From: an uncultured Eubacteriales bacterium
Lineage (GTDB): Bacteria > Bacillota > Clostridia > Oscillospirales > Oscillospiraceae
Direction of reading: 5' to 3'
Length of the DNA stretch: 60,268 nucleotides
NCBI GenBank assembly: GCA_900550585.1
Contig: URST01000003.1
Span: 1-60,268, forward strand
Shown: positions 24,466 to 32,618 of the stretch, piece after piece
Position numbering within the stretch: the stretch's first letter is position 1
Layout: every line of letters begins with the position of its first letter
The notes under the pieces: generated by a model
The model's database searches: none
What the model was told of the DNA's origin: nothing
The model's input: the letters and a program-made list of their open reading frames with translations, nothing else
Position numbers and translations under genes: made by a program

Positions 24466-24494
24466 ATCCTACCACACGCCCCGTCCAAAAGCAA
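24466..24494 (-). promoter_or_regulatory. Promoter of the ABC-F leader transcript
   Basis: On the minus strand: TTGCTT (24494-24489), 17-bp spacer, TAGGAT (24471-24466). Transcription would start near 24459 and give a leader of about 220 nt. The region 24241-24647 otherwise holds only this leader and the direct repeats at 24540. Confidence 0.7.
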
Positions 24495-24539
24495 CCCTCA
24501 TGCATCGCACCCGGTCGTTTTTCCGTCAAACCGCCCTGT

Positions 24540-24594
24540 GCAACCTGAAGTTGCGCGAATTTTCCCGCGTTTTTTGCCGCGCAACCTGAAGTTG
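24540..24594. repeat. Two direct copies of GCAACCTGAAGTTG, 41 bp apart
   Basis: Copies at 24540-24553 and 24581-24594 are identical. Each has the internal dyad CAAC-N5-GTTG. A centre distance of 41 bp is close to four helical turns, so two bound proteins would face the same side. The second copy abuts TTGATG (24592-24597), a possible -35 of the downstream gene (TGCTAT at 24616-24621). Confidence 0.65.
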
Positions 24595-24647
24595 ATGGAC
24601 ATTTTTCCCTGCTTCTGCTATGCTGTGACCGGAAAAAGGGTGACGCG

Positions 24648-25430
24648 ATGCGCAGAGTGATCCCGTTCGCGCCGTGGCAGACGGCGTATTTTCTCCGCTG
24701 GCTGCGGGACATGTCCCGTAGGGGCTGGGAGCTGCAGACCATCAAGGGCGTAAAGGCGGTGTTCGTCCCCGCCGCGTCCGGCGGGCAGGACTACGCCCTG
24801 TTCCCGCAGGGTGCCGCCCCGCAGGAGTTGGATGAGCTGTTCCGCCGCCTGGAGGAGGGCAGCCTCACGGCGCCCCCGGCACTGGACCGTCCCATGCCCG
24901 GCAGCCTGACCCTGCCGGAGGACCCGCGCTTTGCCAAGCTGGTGGGAGAGATCGGCCCCTATAAGTACGTCCAGCTGCTCTGCCAGCTCCGCCGTGACAA
25001 CGGCTGGGAGGAGGTCTGCGATTGGGGCGGCCTGTGTGTCATGCGCAGCACACGCCCGGACGCCGTGCCGCCGCCCCGTCTGCCGGAGCTGGCCGAAAAC
25101 GCAAAGCTGCACCGGAAAGGGCAGACGTCCACTGCCGCCATGAATCTGGGTTTCCTGCTGTCACTGCCGTTTCTGGCGGTGCTGAAGAACACCGGTCTGC
25201 TGTTCTGGCAGAAGCTGGCGGCTGGTGCGGTGCTGGTGGCGGCCACCTGCTTCGCCGTGGACCGCCTGCTGTTCCGCGGCATCCTGTCCCCGGAGAAGTG
25301 GGACGATATGTCCTACGAGGAGTGCCTGCACCGTGCCGCAGGCCGGACGGTACTGCTGTATGTCATCCTCGTCGCCGCGCCTGTCGCGGCCCTGCTGTAC
25401 TCCGCCCTGTCAACGCTGCTGCGGACATGA
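24648..25430 (+). CDS. DUF2812-like membrane protein
   Basis: The 260-residue protein has an N-terminal part with FLRWLRDMSRRGWELQ and a following beta-rich stretch, like DUF2812 proteins, where a 'W/L...M...G(Y/W)xL' motif opens the domain. Residues about 110-150 hold GWEEVCDWGGLCVMRS. Two hydrophobic segments follow (about 165-205 and 233-256). DUF2812 genes usually sit next to a PadR regulator; none is seen here. The tandem repeats upstream may be the operator of a distant regulator. The assignment is from memory of the motif. Confidence 0.6.
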   Translation: MRRVIPFAPWQTAYFLRWLRDMSRRGWELQTIKGVKAVFVPAASGGQDYALFPQGAAPQELDELFRRLEEGSLTAPPALDRPMPGSLTLPEDPRFAKLVGEIGPYKYVQLLCQLRRDNGWEEVCDWGGLCVMRSTRPDAVPPPRLPELAENAKLHRKGQTSTAAMNLGFLLSLPFLAVLKNTGLLFWQKLAAGAVLVAATCFAVDRLLFRGILSPEKWDDMSYEECLHRAAGRTVLLYVILVAAPVAALLYSALSTLLRT

Positions 25431-25441
25431 GCGCACATAGA

Positions 25442-25467
25442 AAAAGACCGCCTTTCGGCGGTCTTTT
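25442..25467. terminator. Bidirectional terminator
   Basis: AAAAGACCGCC (25442-25452) pairs with GGCGGTCTTTT (25457-25467) around a TTTC loop. It serves the DUF2812-like gene and the convergent DUF378 gene. Confidence 0.88.
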
Positions 25468-25477
25468 CTGCGGATGC

Positions 25478-25687
25478 TTATGTGTTCTCCGTCCCGTCCT
25501 CGCGGAACAGCAGGGTGATGCACCACAGTCCGGCAATGCCCACCAGCGTATAGATGATGCGGCTGACGGCGCCGGTCTGCCCGCCGAACAGGAATGCCAC
25601 GCAGTCAAAGCTGAAAAGCCCCACGCTGCCCCAGTTCAGCGCACCGATGATGACGAGTATCAGCGCGATGCGGTCTACGATCTTCAT
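25478..25687 (-). CDS. DUF378 family small membrane protein
   Basis: The 69-residue protein has two transmembrane helices and the family pattern DRIALILVIIGALNWGSVGL, then a second helix with IIYTLVGIAGLW. Function is unknown. I start at the ATG at 25687, preceded by AAGGAGG; the longer upstream frame adds residues not seen in the family. It is single-gene and convergent with the DUF2812-like gene. Confidence 0.88.
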   Translation of the reverse strand: MKIVDRIALILVIIGALNWGSVGLFSFDCVAFLFGGQTGAVSRIIYTLVGIAGLWCITLLFREDGTENT

Positions 25688-25794
25688 GAAAGTCCCTCCT
25701 TGTGTCAAGACTGCTTTCTCCCGTAGTCTTTCCGCCTGTCCGCCGGTTATGCACAAAAATTTTGTCAGCGGCCCTGAAAAAATTTGAAAACCGA

Positions 25795-25823
25795 TTGCAA
25801 ACGCCGGGGAATTTTGGTACTAT
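25795..25823 (+). promoter_or_regulatory. Promoter of the DUF1015 gene
   Basis: TTGCAA (25795-25800), 17-bp spacer, TACTAT (25818-25823). AGGAGGA lies before the ATG at 25876. Confidence 0.75.
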
Positions 25824-25875
25824 GACCAGTAGGAACAAGACCACGCACCTTTTGATCAAAAACAGGAGGAACACC

Positions 25876-27159
25876 ATGAACAAGAAATTTGAAAAGCTGG
25901 GCTTTTATCCCGCCGACATTCTGCTGCCCAAGGGACAGGACATGACCAAGTGGGCCGTGGTGGCCTGCGACCAGTTCACCTCCGAGCCGGAGTACTGGCA
26001 GGCGGTGGAGGAGAAGGTGGGCGACGCCCCCTCCACGCTGCGTCTCATTCTGCCCGAGGCCAATCTGAAGGCCCCCAACGTGGACGAGTATATTGACGAT
26101 ATCAACGCCGCCATGCGCAAGTACATGGCCGACGGCGTGTTTGAAACGCTGACCGACTCCCTGATCTACATCGAGCGCCAGCAGTCCGATGGCCGCATCC
26201 GCCACGGCCTTATCGGCATGGTGGATCTGGACGCCTACGACTTCACCCCCGGCTCCGGCGCCCTGATCCGCGCCACCGAGGGCACCGTGCTGGACCGCAT
26301 CCCGCCCCGCGCCCGTGTCCGCCGCAACGCACCCATCGAGCTGCCCCACGTCATGCTGCTCATCGACGACCCCGACAAGACCGTTATCGAGCCGCTGACC
26401 GCTGCCGCCTCCGGCATGGAGAAGCTCTACGACTTCGACCTGATGCAGAACGGCGGCCACATCACCGGCTACAAGCTGTCTGACAAGCAGATCGACGCCG
26501 TGGCCGCCTCTCTGGAGGGTCTGACCACCGACGAGGCCATGCAGAAGAAGTACGGCGTGTCCGGCGTGGCGCCCCTGCTGTTCGCCGTGGGCGACGGCAA
26601 CCACTCTCTGGCCACCGCCAAGGCCTGCTACGAGGAGCAGAAGAAGGGTAAGACCCCCGAGGAGTATCTGGCCCTGCCCGCCCGCTTTGCGCTGGTGGAG
26701 GTGGTGAACAACCACGACGACGCGCTGCAGTTCGAGCCTATCCACCGCGTGCTGTTCGGCGTGGACCACCAGAAGTTCATGGACGCCTTCCGTGCTGCCT
26801 ATCCCAACGCCTACGAGGGCAAGGGCGACGGCCACACCATCGAGTTCGTCTGGAACGGCGAGAGCCATTTCATCACTGTCCCGGACCCCAAGGTGCAGCT
26901 GGCTGTGGGCACCCTGCAGGGCGTCATTGACCAGTACCTGAAGGACAACGGCGGCGAGGTGGACTATATCCACGGCGACGATGTCACCCGCGAACTGGGC
27001 GGCAAGCCCGGCAACATGGGCTTCCTGCTGCCCGCCATGGGCAAGGAGCAGCTGTTCAAGACCGTCATGGCCGACGGCGTGCTGCCCCGCAAGACCTTCT
27101 CCATGGGCCACGCCCAGGACAAGCGCTACTACATCGAGGCCCGTAAGATCGTCAAGTAA
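25876..27159 (+). CDS. DUF1015 family protein
   Basis: The 427-residue protein matches DUF1015, a widespread cytoplasmic family of unknown function. It has CDQFTSEPEYWQAVEE near the N-terminus and the conserved VGDGNHSLATAKA motif in the middle. The family has been noted near serine or phosphoglycerate metabolism genes in other genomes; nothing here supports that. It uses strongly optimised codons, suggesting high expression, has its own promoter, and is followed by a terminator. Confidence 0.88.
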   Translation: MNKKFEKLGFYPADILLPKGQDMTKWAVVACDQFTSEPEYWQAVEEKVGDAPSTLRLILPEANLKAPNVDEYIDDINAAMRKYMADGVFETLTDSLIYIERQQSDGRIRHGLIGMVDLDAYDFTPGSGALIRATEGTVLDRIPPRARVRRNAPIELPHVMLLIDDPDKTVIEPLTAAASGMEKLYDFDLMQNGGHITGYKLSDKQIDAVAASLEGLTTDEAMQKKYGVSGVAPLLFAVGDGNHSLATAKACYEEQKKGKTPEEYLALPARFALVEVVNNHDDALQFEPIHRVLFGVDHQKFMDAFRAAYPNAYEGKGDGHTIEFVWNGESHFITVPDPKVQLAVGTLQGVIDQYLKDNGGEVDYIHGDDVTRELGGKPGNMGFLLPAMGKEQLFKTVMADGVLPRKTFSMGHAQDKRYYIEARKIVK

Positions 27160-27166
27160 CGAGAGC

Positions 27167-27197
27167 ACAAAAAAGCGCCCGCCGGGCGCTTTTTTGT
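27167..27197 (+). terminator. Terminator after the DUF1015 gene
   Basis: The 14-bp stem (27167-27180 with 27184-27197) includes A and T runs around GCGCCC/GGGCGC. The ispE ribosome site begins directly after it. Confidence 0.88.
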
Positions 27198-27210
27198 CAG
27201 GAGGGACCCT

Positions 27211-28056
27211 ATGAAGCTGACTCTGCAAGCCCCCGCCAAGGTGAACCTCACCCTGCTCGTGAGCGCCCGCCGCGGCGACGGCTATCACGATGTGTCCACC
27301 GTTATGCAGACGGTGGACCTCTGCGACAAGCTTACCCTCACCGGGGAGGGCCGCGGCCTGACCCTGACCTGCGCCGACCCCGCCGTGCCGGCGGACGACA
27401 GCAATCTGGTGCTCCGCGCCGCCCGTCTGTTCTTTGCGGAGGCGGGCCTGCCCGTACCGGATCTGCACTTCCGGCTGGAAAAGCGCATCCCGTCTCAGGC
27501 AGGGCTGGGCGGCGGCAGCAGCAACGCCGCATCTGCGCTGCTGGCGCTGCGTACCCTGTACGCACCCGCCCTGTCGGACGAAAAGCTGGAGTGCATGGCC
27601 GCCCGGCTGGGCAGCGACGTGCCGTTTTTCATCCGCGGCGGCACGATGCACTGCACCGGCAGGGGGGAGCGCATTGCGCCGCTGCCGCCCCTGACCGCCG
27701 GCTGGTTCGTCATCGTCAAGCCGCCGGAGGGCTTCTCCACCCCCGCCATGTACCGCCGCCTGGATGAGCTGCCGCCGGAGCCGGCCCGTCCGGACGGCAT
27801 GACCGCCGCGCTGGAGAGCGGCGATATCCGCGCCGTGGCCGCCGCGCTGTACAACAGCTTTGAGCGGGCCGTGCCGCCGGACAGCGCCGTGCGGGCCATC
27901 GAGAATGCCCTCCGTGTCCACGGCGCGCTGGCTGCCATGCTCAGCGGCAGCGGCAGCGCCGTGTTCGGCCTGTTCGACCGGGAGGATACCGCCCACGCCG
28001 CCGCCGGCGCCCTGCGGGAGCATTGGTCGCTGACATTTGTGGCACGACCTGTATAA
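27211..28056 (+). CDS. ispE: 4-diphosphocytidyl-2-C-methyl-D-erythritol kinase
   Basis: IspE is a GHMP kinase of the non-mevalonate isoprenoid pathway. The 281-residue protein has APAKVNLTLLVSARRGDGYH at the N-terminus, the ATP loop GLGGGSSNAASALLAL, SDVPFFIRGGTMHCTGRGE and the final LSGSGSAVFGLF. CAGGAGG precedes the ATG. It sits immediately downstream of the DUF1015 terminator, so it depends on read-through or an unseen promoter. Confidence 0.96.
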   Translation: MKLTLQAPAKVNLTLLVSARRGDGYHDVSTVMQTVDLCDKLTLTGEGRGLTLTCADPAVPADDSNLVLRAARLFFAEAGLPVPDLHFRLEKRIPSQAGLGGGSSNAASALLALRTLYAPALSDEKLECMAARLGSDVPFFIRGGTMHCTGRGERIAPLPPLTAGWFVIVKPPEGFSTPAMYRRLDELPPEPARPDGMTAALESGDIRAVAAALYNSFERAVPPDSAVRAIENALRVHGALAAMLSGSGSAVFGLFDREDTAHAAAGALREHWSLTFVARPV

Positions 28057-28062
28057 GATCTG

Positions 28063-28110
28063 AAAACACCGTCCAAAATGCAGGAAAATCCTACATAGGA
28101 CGGTGTTTTT
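28063..28110 (+). terminator. Terminator whose 3' arm holds the spoIIR ribosome site
   Basis: AAAACACCGTCC (28063-28074) pairs with GGACGGTGTTTT (28098-28109) around a 23-nt loop, and the T-run abuts the spoIIR ATG. AGGA (28097-28100), the only Shine-Dalgarno candidate, lies at the loop/stem border. Confidence 0.8.
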
Positions 28111-28725
28111 ATGCGTAAATTCCACACCTTCGAGCTGGCCCTGCTGCTGGCTCTGACCGCCGCGCTGCTCTGGGGCGCATGGTCGCTCCACCGGCAGGAC
28201 GATCTGCAGCAGAAGATGATCCGCCTCCACGTCATCGCCAATTCCGACAGCGATGCCGACCAGACCCTGAAGCTCCATGTCCGGGACGCGGTGCTCCGCC
28301 GCGCCGAGGACATCCTGAAGCGGTCCGCCGACATGACGGATGCCCGTCAGCGGCTGACGGATGCCCTGCCCGCCATCGGGGATGCCGCCGCGGCGGAGCT
28401 GACGGCCCGGGGCAGCGCCTACCCCGTCGCCGTCTCGCTGGAGGAAACAGAGTTTCCTCTTAAGACATACGACGGCTTTGCCCTGCCTGCCGGGGAGTAT
28501 ATGGCCCTGCGCGTGGTCATCGGGGCGGGGGAGGGCCGCAACTGGTGGTGCGTGGTGTATCCGCCCCTGTGCACCGCTGCCGCCTGTGAGCTGGAGGAGA
28601 CGGCGCGCAGCAGCGGCCTGACGGCGGACGACGTGTCCCTGATGACCGGCGACGGCACAGGCTATGTCCTGCGTTTCCGCTCTCTGGAGCTGTGGGAGCG
28701 CCTGCGCCAGTGGCTGGGCAAATGA
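28111..28725 (+). CDS. spoIIR: Stage II sporulation protein R
   Basis: SpoIIR is secreted from the forespore and triggers SpoIIGA to process pro-sigma-E in the mother cell. The 204-residue protein has an N-terminal signal or anchor helix (about 7-24), the diagnostic IRLHVIANSDSDADQTLKL, and a C-terminal domain with NWWCVVYPPLC. The start codon is the first ATG after the hairpin. It is a firm sign that the organism sporulates. In other genomes it is under sigma-F; I could not place such a promoter here. Confidence 0.92.
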   Translation: MRKFHTFELALLLALTAALLWGAWSLHRQDDLQQKMIRLHVIANSDSDADQTLKLHVRDAVLRRAEDILKRSADMTDARQRLTDALPAIGDAAAAELTARGSAYPVAVSLEETEFPLKTYDGFALPAGEYMALRVVIGAGEGRNWWCVVYPPLCTAAACELEETARSSGLTADDVSLMTGDGTGYVLRFRSLELWERLRQWLGK

Positions 28726-28766
28726 CCGATACCGCACAAGAATCCGACAATGCCGCACGGCGTCCC

Positions 28767-28796
28767 TTGCATTTTGCCCCCGTTATCCTGTAAAAT
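28767..28796 (+). promoter_or_regulatory. Promoter of the ABC importer cluster
   Basis: TTGCAT (28767-28772), 18-bp spacer, TAAAAT (28791-28796), 34 nt before the permease ATG. Confidence 0.65.
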
Positions 28797-28830
28797 AGAG
28801 AACGTATTTTACGGGAGGGGAGGGGTCCGC

Positions 28831-29847
28831 ATGGAAGCATACCGGAAGCGTCCACTGCGCCGTGTGTGCCTGATGGCGCTGGCACTGGCGGCACTGTTCC
28901 TCCTGTCCTTCGTCTGGGGGCGCTACGACGTACCGCTGGGCGAGGTGGTGCGCATCCTGCTCTCCCGCGTGTTCACGCTGCCCCAGACGTGGACGGACAA
29001 CATGGCCATCGCCGTGTGGAACGTCCGCATGCCCCGCATCCTGCTGGCCTGCCTGGTGGGATGCGCGCTGTCCGCCGCCGGTGCCGGCTACCAGACGGTG
29101 TTCCAGAACCCCATGGCGGCGCCGGATATCCTGGGCGCCTCCTCCGGTGCCTGCTTCGGCGCGGCGCTGGCCATCCTGACGGGGCAGGGCAGTGTGATGA
29201 TCACGGTGTTCGCCTTTCTGGCCAGCCTGCTGACGGTGGTGCTGGTCTATCTCATCGGCAGCCACACCCGGGGCAGCCGGGTGGTCAGTATCCTGCTGGC
29301 CGGTATCATGGTGGGCTCCCTGTTCTCTGCCGGCACATCCTACATAAAGCTGGTGGCCGATCCCACCAACCAGCTGCCCCAGATCACCTACTGGCTCATG
29401 GGCAGCCTGTCCGGCACCCGCATGAAGACCGTGGGCTTTGCCGCCGTCTGCATCGCGGTGGGACTGGTGCCGCTGCTGCTCCTGCGCTGGCGCATGAACC
29501 TGCTGACCCTGTCGGCGGACGAGGCACGCTCCATGGGCGTCAACACCGACCGTCTCCGGCTGGTGGTGATCCTCAGCGCCACGGTGCTCACTGCCGCCAG
29601 CGTCTCCGTCTCCGGCATGATCGGCTGGGTGGGACTGGTGATCCCGCACCTCAGCCGCCGCATCGTGGGCAACGACTGCCGGTATCTGCTGCCCATGTCC
29701 ATGGTATTCGGCGCGGCGTTCCTGCTGCTGGTGGACAACTTCGCCCGCTGTCTGACGGCGGTGGAGATCCCCATCGGCATCCTGACGGCCTTTGTGGGCG
29801 CGCCCTTCTTCGTCTATCTGATGATAAAGGGGGATGATCGCCTGTGA
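28831..29847 (+). CDS. FecCD-type ABC importer permease
   Basis: The 338-residue protein has about nine or ten transmembrane helices and FecCD hallmarks: VWNVRMPRILLACLVGCALSA, FQNPMAAPDILGASSGA and SGMIGWVGLVIPHLSRRIVG. This family imports iron-siderophore, haem, cobalamin, or, in the MolB branch, molybdate and tungstate. The start at 28831 has GGGAGGGG upstream. It overlaps the ATPase gene by 4 nt (GTGA). Substrate cannot be read from the permease; the XdhC downstream favours a molybdenum/tungsten or iron role. Confidence 0.92.
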   Translation: MEAYRKRPLRRVCLMALALAALFLLSFVWGRYDVPLGEVVRILLSRVFTLPQTWTDNMAIAVWNVRMPRILLACLVGCALSAAGAGYQTVFQNPMAAPDILGASSGACFGAALAILTGQGSVMITVFAFLASLLTVVLVYLIGSHTRGSRVVSILLAGIMVGSLFSAGTSYIKLVADPTNQLPQITYWLMGSLSGTRMKTVGFAAVCIAVGLVPLLLLRWRMNLLTLSADEARSMGVNTDRLRLVVILSATVLTAASVSVSGMIGWVGLVIPHLSRRIVGNDCRYLLPMSMVFGAAFLLLVDNFARCLTAVEIPIGILTAFVGAPFFVYLMIKGDDRL

Positions 29848-30638
29848 ACCTGACCGTCAACGACCTGTCCTACACCTATCGCGGCGGCCATACCGCCCTG
29901 CAAAACGTGTCCTTTACGGCACGGCAGGGCGAGCTGCTGTCCGTCCTCGGCCCCAACGGTGCGGGAAAAAGCACGCTGTTTCGCTGTATCCTCGGCGGCC
30001 TGCCGGACTACGGCGGCGCCATTCTGCTGGACGGGCGGGATGCCCGGACGCTGGACCAGCGGGCGCTGGCGGCGCATATCGCCTACATCCCTCAGATACA
30101 CCGCCCCACCTTCGGCTACTCCGTGCTGGATACGGCGCTGATGGGGCTGACCCGTCAGCTCTCGCCGTTCCGCTCCCCCTCCGCCGCCCAGGAGGAGCAG
30201 GCCATGGCCGCATTGGGGCGGATGGGCGTGGCGCAGCTGGCACGCCGCAGCTTTTCGGAGCTGTCCGGCGGCGAGCAGCAGCTGGTGCTTATCGCCCGCG
30301 CCCTGTGCCAGCAGGCGGATATCCTGGTGATGGACGAGCCGACCTCCTCACTGGACTACGGCAACCAGCTGCGGGTGCTGCGCTGCGTGAAGGCGCTGGC
30401 CCGCCGGGGCTATACCGTCATCCTCTCCACCCACGATCCCCAGCACGCCCTGCGCTTTGCCGACCGGGTGCTGGCGCTGTCCGGCGGCGGGGTTGCAGCC
30501 TTCGGTGCAGCAAAGGACGTTCTGACGGCAGAATTGCTCCGCCGTCTCTACGGTGTGGATGCCGCGCTGCTGGAAACGGCGCACGGCCCCGCTATCGTGC
30601 CGAAAGGAGGGGAGGACGATGTTCCGCTGGACAGATGA
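29844..30638 (+). CDS. ABC importer ATP-binding protein (FecE-like)
   Basis: The 264-residue ATPase has Walker A GPNGAGKS (residues 35-42), Q-loop YIPQIHRP, signature LSGGEQQL and Walker B LVMDEPTSSLDYG. The Q-loop context and the D-loop resemble FecE/BtuD-type ATPases. It begins with GTG overlapping the permease stop, and its last 20 nt overlap the methyltransferase gene. It should power import by the neighbouring permease with the lipoprotein at 31421. Confidence 0.93.
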   Translation: MNLTVNDLSYTYRGGHTALQNVSFTARQGELLSVLGPNGAGKSTLFRCILGGLPDYGGAILLDGRDARTLDQRALAAHIAYIPQIHRPTFGYSVLDTALMGLTRQLSPFRSPSAAQEEQAMAALGRMGVAQLARRSFSELSGGEQQLVLIARALCQQADILVMDEPTSSLDYGNQLRVLRCVKALARRGYTVILSTHDPQHALRFADRVLALSGGGVAAFGAAKDVLTAELLRRLYGVDAALLETAHGPAIVPKGGEDDVPLDR

Positions 30639-31380
30639 CAGGATCCGCTTTATGGCGGACGCAGCCGGTAAAACCGATTTTCACCGCCGTCTGGCGGCGG
30701 AGCTGCTGCCGTACCTGACGCCGGAGGACGCCGTCTGCGACGCAGGCTGCGGTCTTGGGCATCTGTCGCTGGCGCTGTCGCCCTATGTCCGCACCGTCAC
30801 GGCGGTGGAGCGGGAGCAGCGTGCGCTGGCGGTACTGGAGCGGGAGCTGGCGCTTCGGCATATCGAGAACGTGTATCCCTGCTGTGAGGATGTGTTTGCC
30901 CACCGGCCGGAAAAGCCCTACGACGCCATGGTGTTCTGTTTCTTTGGCAGCATGGACGAGATCCTGTCCGCTGCCGCGGCCCAGTGCCGCGGCAGAGTCA
31001 TTGCCGTCAAACGCGACCAGACCGCCCACCGCTTTACGGTGACGCGGCAGCCGCTGGGCGGCAGCCATGGGCTGGAGGCCGCCTGCCGCCGACTGGAGGA
31101 GCTGGGCATTTCCTACGAGCTGAAGCGGACGGCGTTCCGCTTTGACCAGCCCTTCCGCAGCCTGGAGGACGCCCGGCGTTTTTTTGCCCTGTACCGGCGG
31201 CAGGACGACGCCGCCCTCATCACAGAGGAGCTTCTCCGGGAGAGATTGGAGGCAACGGGTGACGCCGTCTTCCCGTGGCGGCTGCCCAGTGTCCGCCCGG
31301 CAGGAATACTGGTATTTGATGCGTCGAACATTCCGGAAATGCCGCAAAACAGAGCAGAACCGGAAGAAAAGCCGGAGTAA
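30619..31380 (+). CDS. Class I SAM-dependent methyltransferase in the importer operon
   Basis: The 253-residue protein has motif I VCDAGCGLGHL (about 39-49), an acidic residue at the end of strand two (TVTAVERE) and PYDAMVFCFFGS as motif IV region. The substrate is unknown; the C-terminal half (about 140-253) does not match a named methyltransferase in my memory. It starts at 30619 after GGAGGGGAGG, inside the 3' end of the ATPase gene, and precedes the binding-protein gene by 40 nt. Location between transporter parts suggests it acts on the imported ligand or its carrier. Confidence 0.8.
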   Translation: MFRWTDDRIRFMADAAGKTDFHRRLAAELLPYLTPEDAVCDAGCGLGHLSLALSPYVRTVTAVEREQRALAVLERELALRHIENVYPCCEDVFAHRPEKPYDAMVFCFFGSMDEILSAAAAQCRGRVIAVKRDQTAHRFTVTRQPLGGSHGLEAACRRLEELGISYELKRTAFRFDQPFRSLEDARRFFALYRRQDDAALITEELLRERLEATGDAVFPWRLPSVRPAGILVFDASNIPEMPQNRAEPEEKPE

Positions 31381-31420
31381 ACCCGGAATATAGTTATAAA
31401 AAATCAGGAGGAGAACAAAA

Positions 31421-32527
31421 ATGAATGGAAAGAAATGGATGGCGCTGCTGCTGGCGCTGGTCATGTCTGTCTCCCTGTTCGCCTGCGGCGCCAAGCCCGC
31501 GGCTGACGGCGGCGACAGCCAGAACACCGACGTGACGGAGGACACCACCCGCGTGTTTACCGATTCCTGCGGCCGCGAGGTCACGGTACCTGCGAACGTG
31601 GAGAAGGTCGCTATCTCCGGCCCGCTGGCCCAGATCGTGGTCTTTGCGCTGGCCCCCGACAAGCTGGTGGGTATCGCCAATGCGTGGGATGAGAGCGCCG
31701 CCCAGTTTCTGGATACGAAGTACTATGATCTGCCGCTGTTGGGACAGCTCTACGGCGGCAAGGGTGAGATGAATCCGGAGACGCTGCTGGCCGCCGCGCC
31801 GGATGTGGTCATCGACGTGGGCGAGCCCAAGGGCAGCATCGTGGAGGACATGGACGCCCTGCAGGAGCAGACCGGCATCCCCTTCGTCCACATCGACGCC
31901 TACCTCGCCTCTATGGACAACACCTACGCCATGCTGGGCGACCTGCTGGCCATGCCCAACGAGGCGCAGGGGCTGGCGGACTACTGCCGCTACGCCTATG
32001 ACCGCGCCGTGGAGATCGCGAACAGCGTAGAGAAGGTGAATCTTCTGTATATCACCGGGGACGAGGGCCTGAATGTCATCGCCAATGGCTCCTATCACGC
32101 CGAGGCCATCGACCTGCTGGCCAACAACCTCGCCGTGGTGGAGGAGCCCTCCAGCAAGGGTACCGGCAACGAGGTGGATATGGAGCAGATCCTCAACTGG
32201 AACCCGGATGTGATCCTGTTCGCCCCCGGCAGCATCTACGCCTCCGTGGGCAGCAACGAGAACTGGCAGACCGTCACCGCCATCAAGAACGGCGCCTATT
32301 ACGAGGTCCCCATGGGCCCCTACAACTGGATGGGCTTCCCGCCCAGCGTCCAGCGCCTGCTGGGCATGATGTGGATGACCACCGTGCTGTATCCCGATGC
32401 GGCGGACTACGACCTGTACACCGAGGTCAGCAGCTACTTCCGGTTGTTCTACCACTGCGAGCTGACCCAGGCGCAGTATGACGCGCTGGTGGCCAACTCC
32501 CTGCCCGCTGCGGACGCGGCGGCGTGA
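31421..32527 (+). CDS. Substrate-binding lipoprotein of the FecCD-type importer
   Basis: The 368-residue protein starts with a lipoprotein signal (MNGKKWMALL...LFAC, cysteine at 22). It then has the FepB/BtuF-like fold with FTDSCGREVTVPANVEKVA, typical of class III binding proteins, and NPDVILFAPG in the second lobe. AGGAGG precedes the ATG. It should deliver ligand to the permease at 28831. Notable aromatic and acidic residues (NWMGFPPSVQRLLGMMW) could shape the site, but the ligand cannot be stated. Confidence 0.9.
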   Translation: MNGKKWMALLLALVMSVSLFACGAKPAADGGDSQNTDVTEDTTRVFTDSCGREVTVPANVEKVAISGPLAQIVVFALAPDKLVGIANAWDESAAQFLDTKYYDLPLLGQLYGGKGEMNPETLLAAAPDVVIDVGEPKGSIVEDMDALQEQTGIPFVHIDAYLASMDNTYAMLGDLLAMPNEAQGLADYCRYAYDRAVEIANSVEKVNLLYITGDEGLNVIANGSYHAEAIDLLANNLAVVEEPSSKGTGNEVDMEQILNWNPDVILFAPGSIYASVGSNENWQTVTAIKNGAYYEVPMGPYNWMGFPPSVQRLLGMMWMTTVLYPDAADYDLYTEVSSYFRLFYHCELTQAQYDALVANSLPAADAAA

Positions 32528-32550
32528 CCGGAAACCATTGAAAACAAAGG

Positions 32551-32582
32551 ACACCCAGCGGCTGACAGCAGCCGCTGGGTGT
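32551..32582 (+). terminator. Terminator-like hairpin before xdhC
   Basis: A perfect 14-bp stem (32551-32564 with 32569-32582) with an ACAG loop. No T-run follows, so partial read-through or transcript stabilisation is likely. Confidence 0.5.
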
Positions 32583-32618
32583 TCGTGAACAGCCGTACAT
32601 GCGGCGGGAGGAAAGTCC

